Positions 24,050 through 32,199 of a DNA stretch of 64,000 nucleotides are shown one piece after another. The notes under the pieces were generated by a model. The model saw nothing but the letters and a program-made list of their open reading frames with translations. It had not been told where the DNA came from and ran no database searches. Source of the DNA: Sphaeroforma sirkka. Taxonomy: Eukaryota > Opisthokonta > Ichthyosporea > Ichthyophonida. The stretch's first letter is position 1, and the number at the start of each line of letters is the position of its first letter. The DNA lies in assembly GCA_001586965.3 (NCBI GenBank), contig LUCW03000005.1, positions 69,501 to 133,500 on the forward strand, written 5' to 3'. Position numbers and translations under genes: made by a program.

Positions 24050-25189
24050 TCATGCTCGTTTGACACGCTTCCTAGCAGGCGCCATCATTGCAAGCTCAAT
24101 CAGCTGTGCCTGTGACGCAGCGAGCTTCTCGCTGAGGTCGAGGCGGGTCAGCTCGGCAGCCTTACGTCCATCTTCGGCGGCCTTGAGGGCCTCCTCGGCA
24201 GCCTTGCGAGCCTCTTCGGCGATCCTGAGAGCCGTGCGGAGACTTTCGTTTTCTCGCACAGCCGACTCGGCGAGCTGGCTGGCGCACCTTGCCTCCATGG
24301 CCCTCGACTTCTCCTGCACCTTGCTGTTGGCCATGGCTTCTTGCTTCATGCGTTCGAGCTCATAAGCCAGTCTCTTCTCTTCTACCATTCCACTATTCGA
24401 GACCTGTGTGCATACGCCTACAACCTCGTCCAGGAAAGACTTGGCCATCGACGCCGGCACTGAGAAGACCTCCCGCTGCTTGTTCATCGGAAAGCGCGTT
24501 GTCGCCGAGTGACCACTCACGAGGGTCGAAACAGCCCTCTCGGCTGCACTGACCAAGTGGGGAGCGATATACACGGCAAACTTGAGGTCCGCGTTCTTGA
24601 ACGTCAGATTGTGCTCACCCATTCGACGGCGGATGTCGTTGGACTTTCCGTATTTGTAGACGTCGTCGTCGTCCGCACAGTCCGAAGGGGTGGGCTCACA
24701 GTGGTGTTTGACGTCTCGCACCTTGCCGACGTAGATCATGTAGATTCCACTCTCAATGGTCGAGATCCCTCTGGCCTCCAGGGACATCTGCAGCATTGGC
24801 TTCGTTATATCCCGGATCTTCTCGATGTCACTTGTGGAGTATGCAGCGATGATGTCCATGATCCACTGGATATACGTGGTCTGACGCCCACGTTTGGAGG
24901 TCAAGAGGTACATCATCAGCCCAATTGTGTCCAGGTACACGGCCCAGGCATTGTTAATTTTGATTTTCACCCGGTGTTCATTCGGAATCGAAATGTAGAT
25001 ATTCTGTGTACTTGAAGCGCCTACTAAATCTGCAATCCCCTTCGCGCTAAAGAACGTTCCAGCCACTGTCCGATCGCCAACGACGTGAATTGAAGAAAGT
25101 CCAATGTCGCCATTGGCTTCGGTATCGATCTGTACTGGGCATTTGTCGATGACTCGCCAGTCGCCTGTGGCTTCGGTGGCGGGAGACAT
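24050..25189 (-). CDS. MSV199 + T5orf172 (GIY-YIG-like) protein, copy 2
   Basis: The 379 residues are almost identical to copy 1 from ~residue 40 onward: MSV199 domain, GIY-YIG-like domain (GIYMIYVGKVRD, YKYGKSNDIRRRMGEH), then a coiled coil that is eleven or so residues shorter because one KAAEEARKAAE block is missing. The N-terminus differs more (MSPATEATGDWRVIDKCP) and the tail is APARKRVKRA, probably the original basic end. The start at 25189 is preferred; an upstream Met at 25219 exists. Likely DNA-binding/nicking; its place among 22-bp arrays is notable. Confidence 0.78.
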   Translation of the reverse strand: MSPATEATGDWRVIDKCPVQIDTEANGDIGLSSIHVVGDRTVAGTFFSAKGIADLVGASSTQNIYISIPNEHRVKIKINNAWAVYLDTIGLMMYLLTSKRGRQTTYIQWIMDIIAAYSTSDIEKIRDITKPMLQMSLEARGISTIESGIYMIYVGKVRDVKHHCEPTPSDCADDDDVYKYGKSNDIRRRMGEHNLTFKNADLKFAVYIAPHLVSAAERAVSTLVSGHSATTRFPMNKQREVFSVPASMAKSFLDEVVGVCTQVSNSGMVEEKRLAYELERMKQEAMANSKVQEKSRAMEARCASQLAESAVRENESLRTALRIAEEARKAAEEALKAAEDGRKAAELTRLDLSEKLAASQAQLIELAMMAPARKRVKRA

Positions 25190-25269
25190 TGTGCAATGTT
25201 TGTTTGTAAAATAATACATATAATCCCGAAAGATGATTTCGCTTTTTTTTTTTTCGTTTTTTTACACAT

Positions 25270-25320
25270 TACATTACCCAAAAACCCTAAACCCTAATAC
25301 ATAAAACCCTAAAACCCTAC
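25270..25320. repeat. Telomere-like CCCTAAA motifs
   Basis: AAACCCTAAACCCTAA followed by variants of AAAACCCTA leads into array 3. Similar TTTAGGG/CCCTAAA pieces occur at gene ends near 1.7, 5.6, 33.1 and 37.9 kb. It resembles the plant/algal telomere unit but is far too short to be a telomere. Confidence 0.6.
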
Positions 25321-25706
25321 CCATGATTACATTACCCATCTTAATGGATTACATTACCCATCTTAATGGATTACATTACCCATCTTAATGGATTACATTA
25401 CCCATCTTAATGGATTACATTACCCATCTTAATGGATTACATTACCCATCTTAATGGATTACATTACCCATCTTAATGGATTACATTACCCATCTTAATG
25501 GATTACATTACCCATCTTAATGGATTACATTACCCATCTTAATGGATTACATTACCCATCTTAATGGATTACATTACCCATCTTAATGGATTACATTACC
25601 CATCTTAATGGATTACATTACCCATCTTAATGGATTACATTACCCATCTTAATGGATTACATTACCCATCTTAATGGATTACATTACCCATCTTAATGGA
25701 TTACAT
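25321..25706. repeat. 22-bp tandem array 3 (~17 units)
   Basis: About seventeen almost perfect copies of a 22-bp unit, core GGATTACATTACCCATCTTA plus AT. Unit-to-unit identity is higher than in array 1, suggesting recent spread. Two diverged copies lie beside array 1 at 22706-22752. Confidence 0.95.
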
Positions 25707-25710
25707 CCCC

Positions 25711-25850
25711 GGCTGTCGAGTACGTCGTCGACGTCAACGCCGGTCACACGGTCGCCGAGCACTTTCGCTTCGTCGTACTCCCCGAGCTCTGTGATTTCGA
25801 CTTTTTTCACCCTTCATTCTATTTGAAACGAATGGAAAAAGTTTACAGTA
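25711..25850 (+). pseudogene. Gene fragment A (copy 2)
   Basis: This repeats the 22840-22980 fragment almost base for base (VDVNAGHTVAEHF...KRMEKVY) directly after array 3. In both places it follows a 22-bp array and precedes lyase-tail sequence, so array and fragment probably moved as one block. Confidence 0.5.
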
Positions 25851-25913
25851 AGGTGAGTACTAAATCGGCCGCCGAGCACTTTGGCTTTGTCGAGCACGAC
25901 GGTTAGTACTTGG

Positions 25914-26864
25914 TCACCTCGAGATTCTAAAAACGAGGGTCGCAAGCACTACAAGTACAACAAATAGGCATATCCCCACAACAAGCCTGTGGGGTCTGTC
26001 GTGTCGCACAGTCGGCACCCTCTCACGGTACGCGGCTCGGGTAGCCCGCTGCCGGCACACGGCCGCCGAGCACTTTCGCTTCGTCGAGCCCGCCGCCGCC
26101 GCCGCCGCCGCCGCCGACGACGTCGTCCCCGAGCTCCCCGAGCTCCCCGAGCTCCCAACAAGCGGCGAGTTCTTTGTCACCTCCAGGTTCGCGATCCACA
26201 CAATCGACGGCGACGTGTACGGCTTGTCCTTGTACCGATACTGCCCCAGCTGGAACCGCGTGTACTTGTACTCGTCCAGCCACGCGTCCCGGAACGTGCC
26301 CTTTTTTGAAAACACCTGCGTGCCATCCTGCGCCACCACAACAAGCTCATACGTGCCCTTGCCGCCTGTGGCGTTCTGCACCGCCAGTGTAATGTGGTGC
26401 CACTCCTCCAGCGCCGCGAGGGCCATGACACTGATGTCGCCCCCGCTGCCGCTCGGAAACTCCAGCACCAGGTCCTTCTCGTCGGCCGTCAGCACCAGCG
26501 GCACGCTCGGGTCTGGGCTCGTGTGATTGCGAGCCTTGTACTGCACGAGCGAGTAGAAGCGGCCAAAGCCACGGACATTGGCGTTAATCTTGTACCACAT
26601 GCCGAGTCGCATCAGGTCGCTCGAGGACGTCGACTCGCATATCTCCCGCCCCACGAGCTCCAGCCGCTGCTTCTCGTCGCTCGGGCTCCCGGCCCCGTCC
26701 TCTGTCGCGTCCGTCATGGTGATCTTGAGCGCGTCCATGCCCTCGGGGCCGCTGTCCAGCGTGTAGTGGGTCGTGGTCACGGGCCGTTCGTCCACGCTGA
26801 ACATGCCCGTCGCCTCGATGCTCTTGCGGACATCGCTGTCTGATGTCAGATCGAGCACAGTCAT
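25914..26864 (-). CDS. Polysaccharide-lyase-like jelly-roll protein with C-terminal membrane tail
   Basis: In this 316-residue protein, residues ~1-230 look like a concanavalin-A/jelly-roll lyase of the heparin-lyase/alginate-lyase type: QRLELVGREI near the start of the fold, RLGMWYKINANVRGFGRFYS, EEWHHITLAVQNA and RFQLGQYRYKDKPY, a layout seen in PF14099-like lyases. A Ser/Gly/Ala linker follows (~235-260), then a basic segment and a C-terminal membrane helix (LVVGICLFVVLVVLATLVF). The enzyme is thus tail-anchored, the reverse of the N-anchored pectate lyase. Likely role: cutting host surface polysaccharide. Its 3' end is duplicated twice at 23.0-23.6 kb. Confidence 0.5.
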   Translation of the reverse strand: MTVLDLTSDSDVRKSIEATGMFSVDERPVTTTHYTLDSGPEGMDALKITMTDATEDGAGSPSDEKQRLELVGREICESTSSSDLMRLGMWYKINANVRGFGRFYSLVQYKARNHTSPDPSVPLVLTADEKDLVLEFPSGSGGDISVMALAALEEWHHITLAVQNATGGKGTYELVVVAQDGTQVFSKKGTFRDAWLDEYKYTRFQLGQYRYKDKPYTSPSIVWIANLEVTKNSPLVGSSGSSGSSGTTSSAAAAAAAAGSTKRKCSAAVCRQRATRAAYRERVPTVRHDRPHRLVVGICLFVVLVVLATLVFRISR

Positions 26865-26990
26865 TCCTTTTGGTTTTCAACATCTGGCATTTTTTGTTTT
26901 ATTTTTGAAAACGGATACATGTCGAATTTTTCATTCAGTAAAAAATGATTAATCCTGCAGACTACAAAAGACTCATCAAACACCACCACC

Positions 26991-28721
26991 ATGCCCATGC
27001 ACTTTAACGCCGAGTACAATGCCATCGCCATTGGCAAGTTTGCGGGCGAAACTGGCCAGGCTGCAAACAGTGTGATCCTGAACGCGAGCGGGGCGGAGCT
27101 GGGCTCTGCAACAGAGGGCTTCTTTGTCAACCCAGTGAGATATACAGACCAGACTGAGAATGTGCTGTACTACGACGCGGCCCTGCGCGAGATTGTTTAC
27201 GGGAGGCCACTCGAGGCACGGAAGGACGGAATTTGTGTGTCCGACTACCTGCGCTGGGACGGCACGAAATGGGCATCGGGTGGCGATAAGGTAGCCATTG
27301 CCTGTGGCGCAGGGGAGGTCGAGCAGGGGCTGAACGCCGTGGCCATAGGCGCAAACGCCGGCCAGGCAAACCAGGGCACCAGTGGTGTGGCCATCGGGAA
27401 CTCGTCGGCACTGCTGAACCAAGGCTCCGATGGGACCGCGATCGGCACGCAAGCCGGGTACGAAAACCAGGGCGAGAATTGTGTGAGTATCGGATACCAG
27501 GCAGGGCGCAACTTCCAGGGCAACCATGCGGCGGCGATCGGACCGTACGCTGGGCGCGACAACCAGGGGCTCCACGGCATAGCCGTCGGCTCCCTACGCG
27601 GGGCGACGGGTCAGGGCACAGTGTGTGTGGCCATTGGTAAGTCGGCGGGTCAGACCAACCAGGGCGCCAGTGGTGTGGCCATCGGCAACACGCCCGGGGT
27701 ACTGAACCAAGGCTCCGATGGGACCGCGATCGGCACGCAAGCCGGGTACGAAAACCAGGGCGAGAACGGCGTGTGCATTGGGTACCAGGCGGGGCGCAAC
27801 TTCCAGTCGAACCACGCGGCGGCGATCGGGCCGTACGCGGGACGCGACAACCAGGGGCTCCACGGCATAGCCGTCGGCCGGTACTCCGGGACCAAGGAAC
27901 AGGGGGCGTCGTCCGTTGCGCTGGGGCAGTACGCGGGCTACGAAACCCAAGGCGCCGAGAGTATTTCAATAGGTATGTACTGCGGCAGAACAAGACAGGG
28001 GGCCTACTCAATTGCCCTGGGGTCGTCGGCCGGGAATAAGGATCAAGGCGAAAATGCCATAGCGATCGGGAATATGGCTGGCACCACGACCCAGGCCGAG
28101 CGTAGCATCATTCTAAATGCCTCGGGGGCGGCACTGAACGCTGCGAGTACGGGGCTTTTCGCCAAGCCGATCCGAAACGCCGCGGGGCCCAACGCGCTGA
28201 CGTACAACCCCACCACGGGGGAGATCTCGTACTCTTCGTCGAGCCTGGCGACAAAGGAGAATGTGGCCGTGTTTACACGGGACGCCGGGCCTCCACTGCA
28301 GAAACTGGTGGTCAAGGAATTCAACTACAAGAACAAGAATACGTACAACGCGCGCGTTCTAGTGTACGAGGAGTGGCTTGAACAGGCGGGGCACAGTGGA
28401 GATTCGCATGTAGACGATGGTGCCCTGGAAGCAGAGTACGACGTGTATCGCGCCGAAATGGCGAACAAGGTCGTCGACAAGGAGGAGACGCACTTTGGGT
28501 TTATTGCTGAGGAGGTCCAGGGCGTCATGCCGGAGCTCGTGTACGACGACCCTAGTGGTGCGGCGGTGGACATCAAGTGGAACAGTGTGACGGCCATGCT
28601 CGTGAAGCAGTACCAGGTGATGGCCACGGAGCTCGCGGACACAAGGCAGGAGCTGGTGGAAATGAAGGCAGAGCGCGCCCAGTGGGTGGCGCGAATTGCG
28701 GCACTGGAAGCCAGAGCCTGA
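26991..28721 (+). CDS. Beta-roll fibre protein with S74 chaperone domain (variant N-terminus)
   Basis: The 576-residue protein differs from the other fibres at its N-terminus: one beta-roll unit (AIAIGKFAGETGQ) then a ~70-residue insert (NPVRYTDQTENVLYYDA ... SDYLRWDGTKWASGG) that resembles a displaced part of the neck. Repeats AIGxxAGxxNQGxxGVAIG follow to ~residue 370, including a duplicated block of about five repeats (near 27420-27590 and 27710-27880). The C-terminus is S74-type (LATKENVAVFTRDA, VVKEFNYKNKN, HFGFIAEEVQGVMPELVYDD) with a coiled coil. It is the only fibre gene here on the plus strand, between two lyase-like genes. Likely a surface fibre. Confidence 0.78.
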   Translation: MPMHFNAEYNAIAIGKFAGETGQAANSVILNASGAELGSATEGFFVNPVRYTDQTENVLYYDAALREIVYGRPLEARKDGICVSDYLRWDGTKWASGGDKVAIACGAGEVEQGLNAVAIGANAGQANQGTSGVAIGNSSALLNQGSDGTAIGTQAGYENQGENCVSIGYQAGRNFQGNHAAAIGPYAGRDNQGLHGIAVGSLRGATGQGTVCVAIGKSAGQTNQGASGVAIGNTPGVLNQGSDGTAIGTQAGYENQGENGVCIGYQAGRNFQSNHAAAIGPYAGRDNQGLHGIAVGRYSGTKEQGASSVALGQYAGYETQGAESISIGMYCGRTRQGAYSIALGSSAGNKDQGENAIAIGNMAGTTTQAERSIILNASGAALNAASTGLFAKPIRNAAGPNALTYNPTTGEISYSSSSLATKENVAVFTRDAGPPLQKLVVKEFNYKNKNTYNARVLVYEEWLEQAGHSGDSHVDDGALEAEYDVYRAEMANKVVDKEETHFGFIAEEVQGVMPELVYDDPSGAAVDIKWNSVTAMLVKQYQVMATELADTRQELVEMKAERAQWVARIAALEARA

Positions 28722-28729
28722 GTCAAAGC

Positions 28730-28861
28730 CTAGCTGCGCCCGGCAGGCTTCCGCCTCCGGTACTGCACGTAGGTCCAGTACGCAGCCGTGCACAGCGCCA
28801 GCACCACAATCAGTATAGTGACCTTTGCCACACGAACCACCCGCTGCGCCCTCGCGTACAT
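28730..28861 (-). CDS. 43-residue single-pass membrane peptide
   Basis: A short ORF (MYARAQRVVRVAK, then VTILIVVLALCTAAYWTYV, then YRRRKPAGRS) encodes one membrane helix with basic flanks. It begins just past the stop of the lyase-like gene upstream of it on the same strand. In the sister lyase such a helix is fused at the C-terminus, so this may be a separate membrane partner or a detached tail. Confidence 0.4.
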   Translation of the reverse strand: MYARAQRVVRVAKVTILIVVLALCTAAYWTYVQYRRRKPAGRS

Positions 28862-28876
28862 CTCCGGCACCGCGCT

Positions 28877-29695
28877 TCACGCAGTGCGCGCCACCTGTCT
28901 CCGCGACAGGGCCCGGCACGCACACGTCTTCGCCGCCGCCCCGCCCGCGCCGCCGAACGGCACGTAGTACCCGCTCTCAATAAGGTCCGTGTCGTACATG
29001 CTCATGTTGGCGATCAAAACACTGTGGGTGTCGTCGTCCTTGAACCCGTCGTCGCGTTTGCGGTACAGCCCCATCCTGATGCGCCCCGATTCTCCGTACG
29101 CCTCGTCGTTCATTGGTATATCGAACTTTTCAAAGTCCCGGATCACCGTGCCCGCCGTGTCGCGGAACTGGATCTTGAGGTACCCGTCCGGCGTGTTCTT
29201 GGTCGCAATCGTTATGCACACCCACTGTCCGACGAGATCCTCGTACGTGCCAAAATTAATTCTGTCCTCAAACAGCTTGGGGCCATGGTCAAAATCGCCC
29301 GGATTTGCCGATAATTGGCCGTCTTTGATACTCAAAGTCAAAATTGGCGAATTGCTTTTTATCTTGATCTGAAATATGTGGTAGAACCCTGAACCAAAGT
29401 AGCTGATGTGCTCGATCTTGTACCAGTACTGAACCGTGCGTATCGTGTTGACCGGGAACCGGAACTGGCTTTTGTCGTTTGCGTTCCACTCATTTCGGTT
29501 TTTGGTGGTGTCCGAGTCCTTGTCCTCCTTGTGCAGCACGACGCGCAGCACGGTCTGCCCGATATCGGGGTCCTCGACCGCCTCAAAGTGATCAAAGCCG
29601 TCATGGTAGTTTGTCTCCATCTTTTTGATGTCGTGTTCGTCAAACTGCGACTCCACGCCCTTGGACCAGTCCAGTGTGGCTAAAGGAGTTGTCAT
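28877..29695 (-). CDS. Polysaccharide-lyase-like jelly-roll protein
   Basis: This 272-residue protein has jelly-roll lyase features: DGFDHFEAVEDP, TVLRVVLHKEDKD, QFRFPVNTIRTVQYWYKIEH, FYHIFQIKIKSNSPIL, GQWVCITIATKN, and RIRMGLYRKRDD near the end. In heparin-lyase/alginate-lyase relatives equivalent strands line the glycan cleft. It is more acidic than the relative at 25914 and ends in a Gly/Ala/Cys-rich stretch without a membrane helix; a small membrane ORF lies just beyond. Possible role: degradation of host surface or wall polymer. Family call by pattern only. Confidence 0.48.
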   Translation of the reverse strand: MTTPLATLDWSKGVESQFDEHDIKKMETNYHDGFDHFEAVEDPDIGQTVLRVVLHKEDKDSDTTKNRNEWNANDKSQFRFPVNTIRTVQYWYKIEHISYFGSGFYHIFQIKIKSNSPILTLSIKDGQLSANPGDFDHGPKLFEDRINFGTYEDLVGQWVCITIATKNTPDGYLKIQFRDTAGTVIRDFEKFDIPMNDEAYGESGRIRMGLYRKRDDGFKDDDTHSVLIANMSMYDTDLIESGYYVPFGGAGGAAAKTCACRALSRRQVARTA

Positions 29696-29797
29696 TTTTT
29701 TTCGTTCGCGGCGTGGTCTAGTTCTTTTTCACAAAGCAAAAAAAAACTTTCCTATTTTCTTTTGTGAAAAACATCACTAGAGATAAAGTACCCCGCC

Positions 29798-30817
29798 ATG
29801 CTCCTAATCGTCCTGGCGTTTGTTTTCGTCCTCGTCCTTGCCGGCATCGCGGCAACCATCGCCATCCTCAGGTCCAGGTCCAGCGCCACCCCCACTAGCA
29901 CCGAGCCCAACGCCGCCGCCGCCGCCGCCGCCGCCGCCGAGTCGTCCTCCAGCGGCGGTGCCCTGACCTCCCGGGCGTGCGTCAGCAAGCGCCGCATGCC
30001 CCGCATCGGGCTTGGTGTGTACGCCGGCCAGGAGGCCAAGGGCCTCAACGCCGGCTTTGAGTGGCGGTACTACACCATGGCCGAGCTCAGCAGCCCCACC
30101 ACCCGGGGCGAGTACGACTGGTCCACGCTTGAAGAGGACCTGGCCGGTGCCCATTCACGCGGCCGTCCGATGGTCGTGCGCATCCAGGACCAGAGCGGCA
30201 CCAACAGTGGCGACGACAACAAGTCCCTGCTGCCCTCGTACGTCAGCCAGCCGAACAAGGTAACGGTGGACGGGTTTGTGGGCGTGGACTGGTCATCGGC
30301 CGACGTGCAGCAGTTTGAGCTGGACTTCTTCACGGCGTTCGCGGCCAAGTTCGACAAGGACACGCGCATCGCGTTCCTGCAGGCCGGGTGGGGCTTCTGG
30401 AGCGAGAGCCATCTGTACCACGACGGCAAGGACCACCTCCAGCACGGGGTGAACTACCCCTCGAAAGAGTACCAGGCCAAGTTTGTGGACCACCTGGCCG
30501 GCCTGTTCAAGTGCCTGACGTTTTCGTTCAGCATCGACGGCGCGCTCAGCGGGCTGCCGCTCGACGATCTGCGGTACGGCGTGTTCAACGACTCGCTCAC
30601 GGCCAGGGCAGCAGCAGCCAGGACACGTACTACAAGCAGCTCAACTTTGCCGAGCGCAACAAGACCCAGCCCAGCGGCGGCGAGTTTCCCGACTCAATCA
30701 AGACACCGTTCGGCGAGGCCTCGCTCCTGGAACGCGTCAAGCAGTACAATGTGCAGTACGTGTTTGCCAACCAGCAGCGCGAGGACCCCAACTGGGACAG
30801 CGCTGTTGCGGCCGTGA
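29798..30817 (+). CDS. Membrane-anchored TIM-barrel glycosidase-like protein (looks broken about once)
   Basis: Residues 1-25 are a signal anchor (LIVLAFVFVLVLAGIAATIA), then an Ala-rich/Ser stalk (~35-55). The main domain has GLGVYAGQEAKGLNAGFEWR, TRGEYDWSTLEEDL, GRPMVVRIQDQSG, TRIAFLQAGWGFWSE and FSIDGALSG, resembling the barrel of DUF4832/GH42-type glycosidases. The coding signal near the end continues in another frame to about 30828, so the gene looks broken about once; it is not reconstructed here. The plan matches the other anchored enzymes. Confidence 0.5.
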   Translation: MLLIVLAFVFVLVLAGIAATIAILRSRSSATPTSTEPNAAAAAAAAAESSSSGGALTSRACVSKRRMPRIGLGVYAGQEAKGLNAGFEWRYYTMAELSSPTTRGEYDWSTLEEDLAGAHSRGRPMVVRIQDQSGTNSGDDNKSLLPSYVSQPNKVTVDGFVGVDWSSADVQQFELDFFTAFAAKFDKDTRIAFLQAGWGFWSESHLYHDGKDHLQHGVNYPSKEYQAKFVDHLAGLFKCLTFSFSIDGALSGLPLDDLRYGVFNDSLTARAAAARTRTTSSSTLPSATRPSPAAASFPTQSRHRSARPRSWNASSSTMCSTCLPTSSARTPTGTALLRP

Positions 30818-30916
30818 TGCAGACGTGAATTTTTTTTTTTATATATATATTTTTTATTGTTTTTTTTTTTTCTTTTTCTAATACACTACACTACATACAA
30901 TTTCTTCATCCAGTCC

Positions 30917-31972
30917 TCACTTGTCCACGCAGTCCACCAGCTCCCACGTCTGCCCGTCGTGCAACTGGAAGCGGTCAATCAACACGAGCATCAACACGTC
31001 CGTGCCAGCATAGTGTACAATGCTCTTGTCCGTGTCCACGTTGGTCAGGAACCCGTCTTCGGTGTGCACAAACTCGCTGCCACGCCTGTCGGTTGTCAGA
31101 AGCACGCTGTAGCTCAGCGGGCAGCCGTGCGCCGCACTGGCCGGGACCGCGTAGTACAGCCCGCGGCGCATCCTAAACACGCCCTCCTCTGTATACTCGA
31201 GCGCCCAGCGCGGCGGGCGACGCGTCACCACCTGCACGACGCCATCCACAATGTCCAGGTAGCCCGTGTCGTCTCCGCACCTCACGTGGCAGTGCCGCGT
31301 CACAATGTCGTACCCGGCCTCGGCGACGCTGTCGAGGGGCCCCGTGCTCGGCTCGGGACGGTGGACAACGGCACCGGAGGTGGTGACAATGGTCACGGAC
31401 GTCTCGACAAGTGTCGCATTGGTCTTGACAAACGCGTTGATGCTGCTCATCACGCTGTGGACGAACCGCGGCTGCACATGGACCGCCAGCGAGCCCGCCG
31501 TGGCATCGGCGGTTTTCGCCTTGCCCCCCGGGACCAACGCCACGGAGGCGTGGTGGCTGGCAATGCTCGCGGCCATCTGCTGCATGAGCTCGTCGTAGTA
31601 GGTGCTGGCCGGCCCGTGTGCGGCCATGGTGATTTCGAGGATGGCGTCGCACGCATCGTCGTCCCCCGCGGCATCGGGAACAGGGTCATACTCGTCCGAA
31701 GCCTCGGGCACCGGCCACAGGTCCAGGTCCAGGTCCAGGTCCACGGACCGAGCATTGACTACGGGCACAGTGTGCGCATACTCGTCTGATGCCTTGGGTC
31801 CAGGGTGCGCATACTCGTCCGAAGCCTCCGGCACCGGCCACAGGTCGAAGTCAGAGTCCAGGTCCAGGTCCACGTCCGAGCCCCAGCCCAGACTCACGTC
31901 CACAGACTGGGGCTTGGCTACACCATGGCCCAGCACCAGGGCCACGGAAAGAATTGTTAGAGGCGAATACAT
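30917..31972 (-). CDS. Secreted or virion-surface protein of unknown family
   Basis: This 351-residue protein has a clear signal peptide (MYSPLTILSVALVLGHGVA). A repeated acidic region follows (two copies of DLDLWPVPEASDEY plus a shorter SDEYAH copy, residues ~30-95), then a ~230-residue domain with paired cysteines (DACDAI, HCHVRC, HGCPLS, ELVDCVD) suggesting disulphides. No enzyme motif recognised. A DNA repeat (GGTCCAGGTCCA) underlies the acidic part. Confidence 0.6.
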   Translation of the reverse strand: MYSPLTILSVALVLGHGVAKPQSVDVSLGWGSDVDLDLDSDFDLWPVPEASDEYAHPGPKASDEYAHTVPVVNARSVDLDLDLDLWPVPEASDEYDPVPDAAGDDDACDAILEITMAAHGPASTYYDELMQQMAASIASHHASVALVPGGKAKTADATAGSLAVHVQPRFVHSVMSSINAFVKTNATLVETSVTIVTTSGAVVHRPEPSTGPLDSVAEAGYDIVTRHCHVRCGDDTGYLDIVDGVVQVVTRRPPRWALEYTEEGVFRMRRGLYYAVPASAAHGCPLSYSVLLTTDRRGSEFVHTEDGFLTNVDTDKSIVHYAGTDVLMLVLIDRFQLHDGQTWELVDCVDK

Positions 31973-32061
31973 GTTGTTCTTTTCTCAAATGCAGAATAAT
32001 GATTTCACTGGACGATATTTCGTCTTTTATATAACCTATTTTTCTTTTTTTTTTCTCCTGT

Positions 32062-32062
<1 letters not shown>

Positions 32063-32112
<50 letters not shown>
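32063..32112. repeat. (AC)25 tract upstream of the 32200 gene
   Basis: An uninterrupted dinucleotide run lies between divergent genes, about 90 bases before the plus-strand start. Similar tracts lie 15-45 bases before the starts at 890, 40893 and 47922. Confidence 0.95.
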
Positions 32113-32114
<2 letters not shown>

Positions 32115-32199
32115 CTGAATGATGAAATAAATAAAAGTATTTGGGGCGAGTGTTTCCCTGGTTGTTCGCCATTCTCGCATATACGAGTAGAGTGACAGT

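Noticed and set aside
22049-25706. CRISPR array
   Set aside because: The arrays are direct head-to-tail repeats with no variable spacers, and no Cas gene is present.
29725-29771. 11-bp inverted repeat (TTTTTCACAAA / TTTGTGAAAAA) between divergent genes as an operator
   Set aside because: The arms are A/T-rich and 25 bases apart in a low-complexity gap; no second copy was seen elsewhere.
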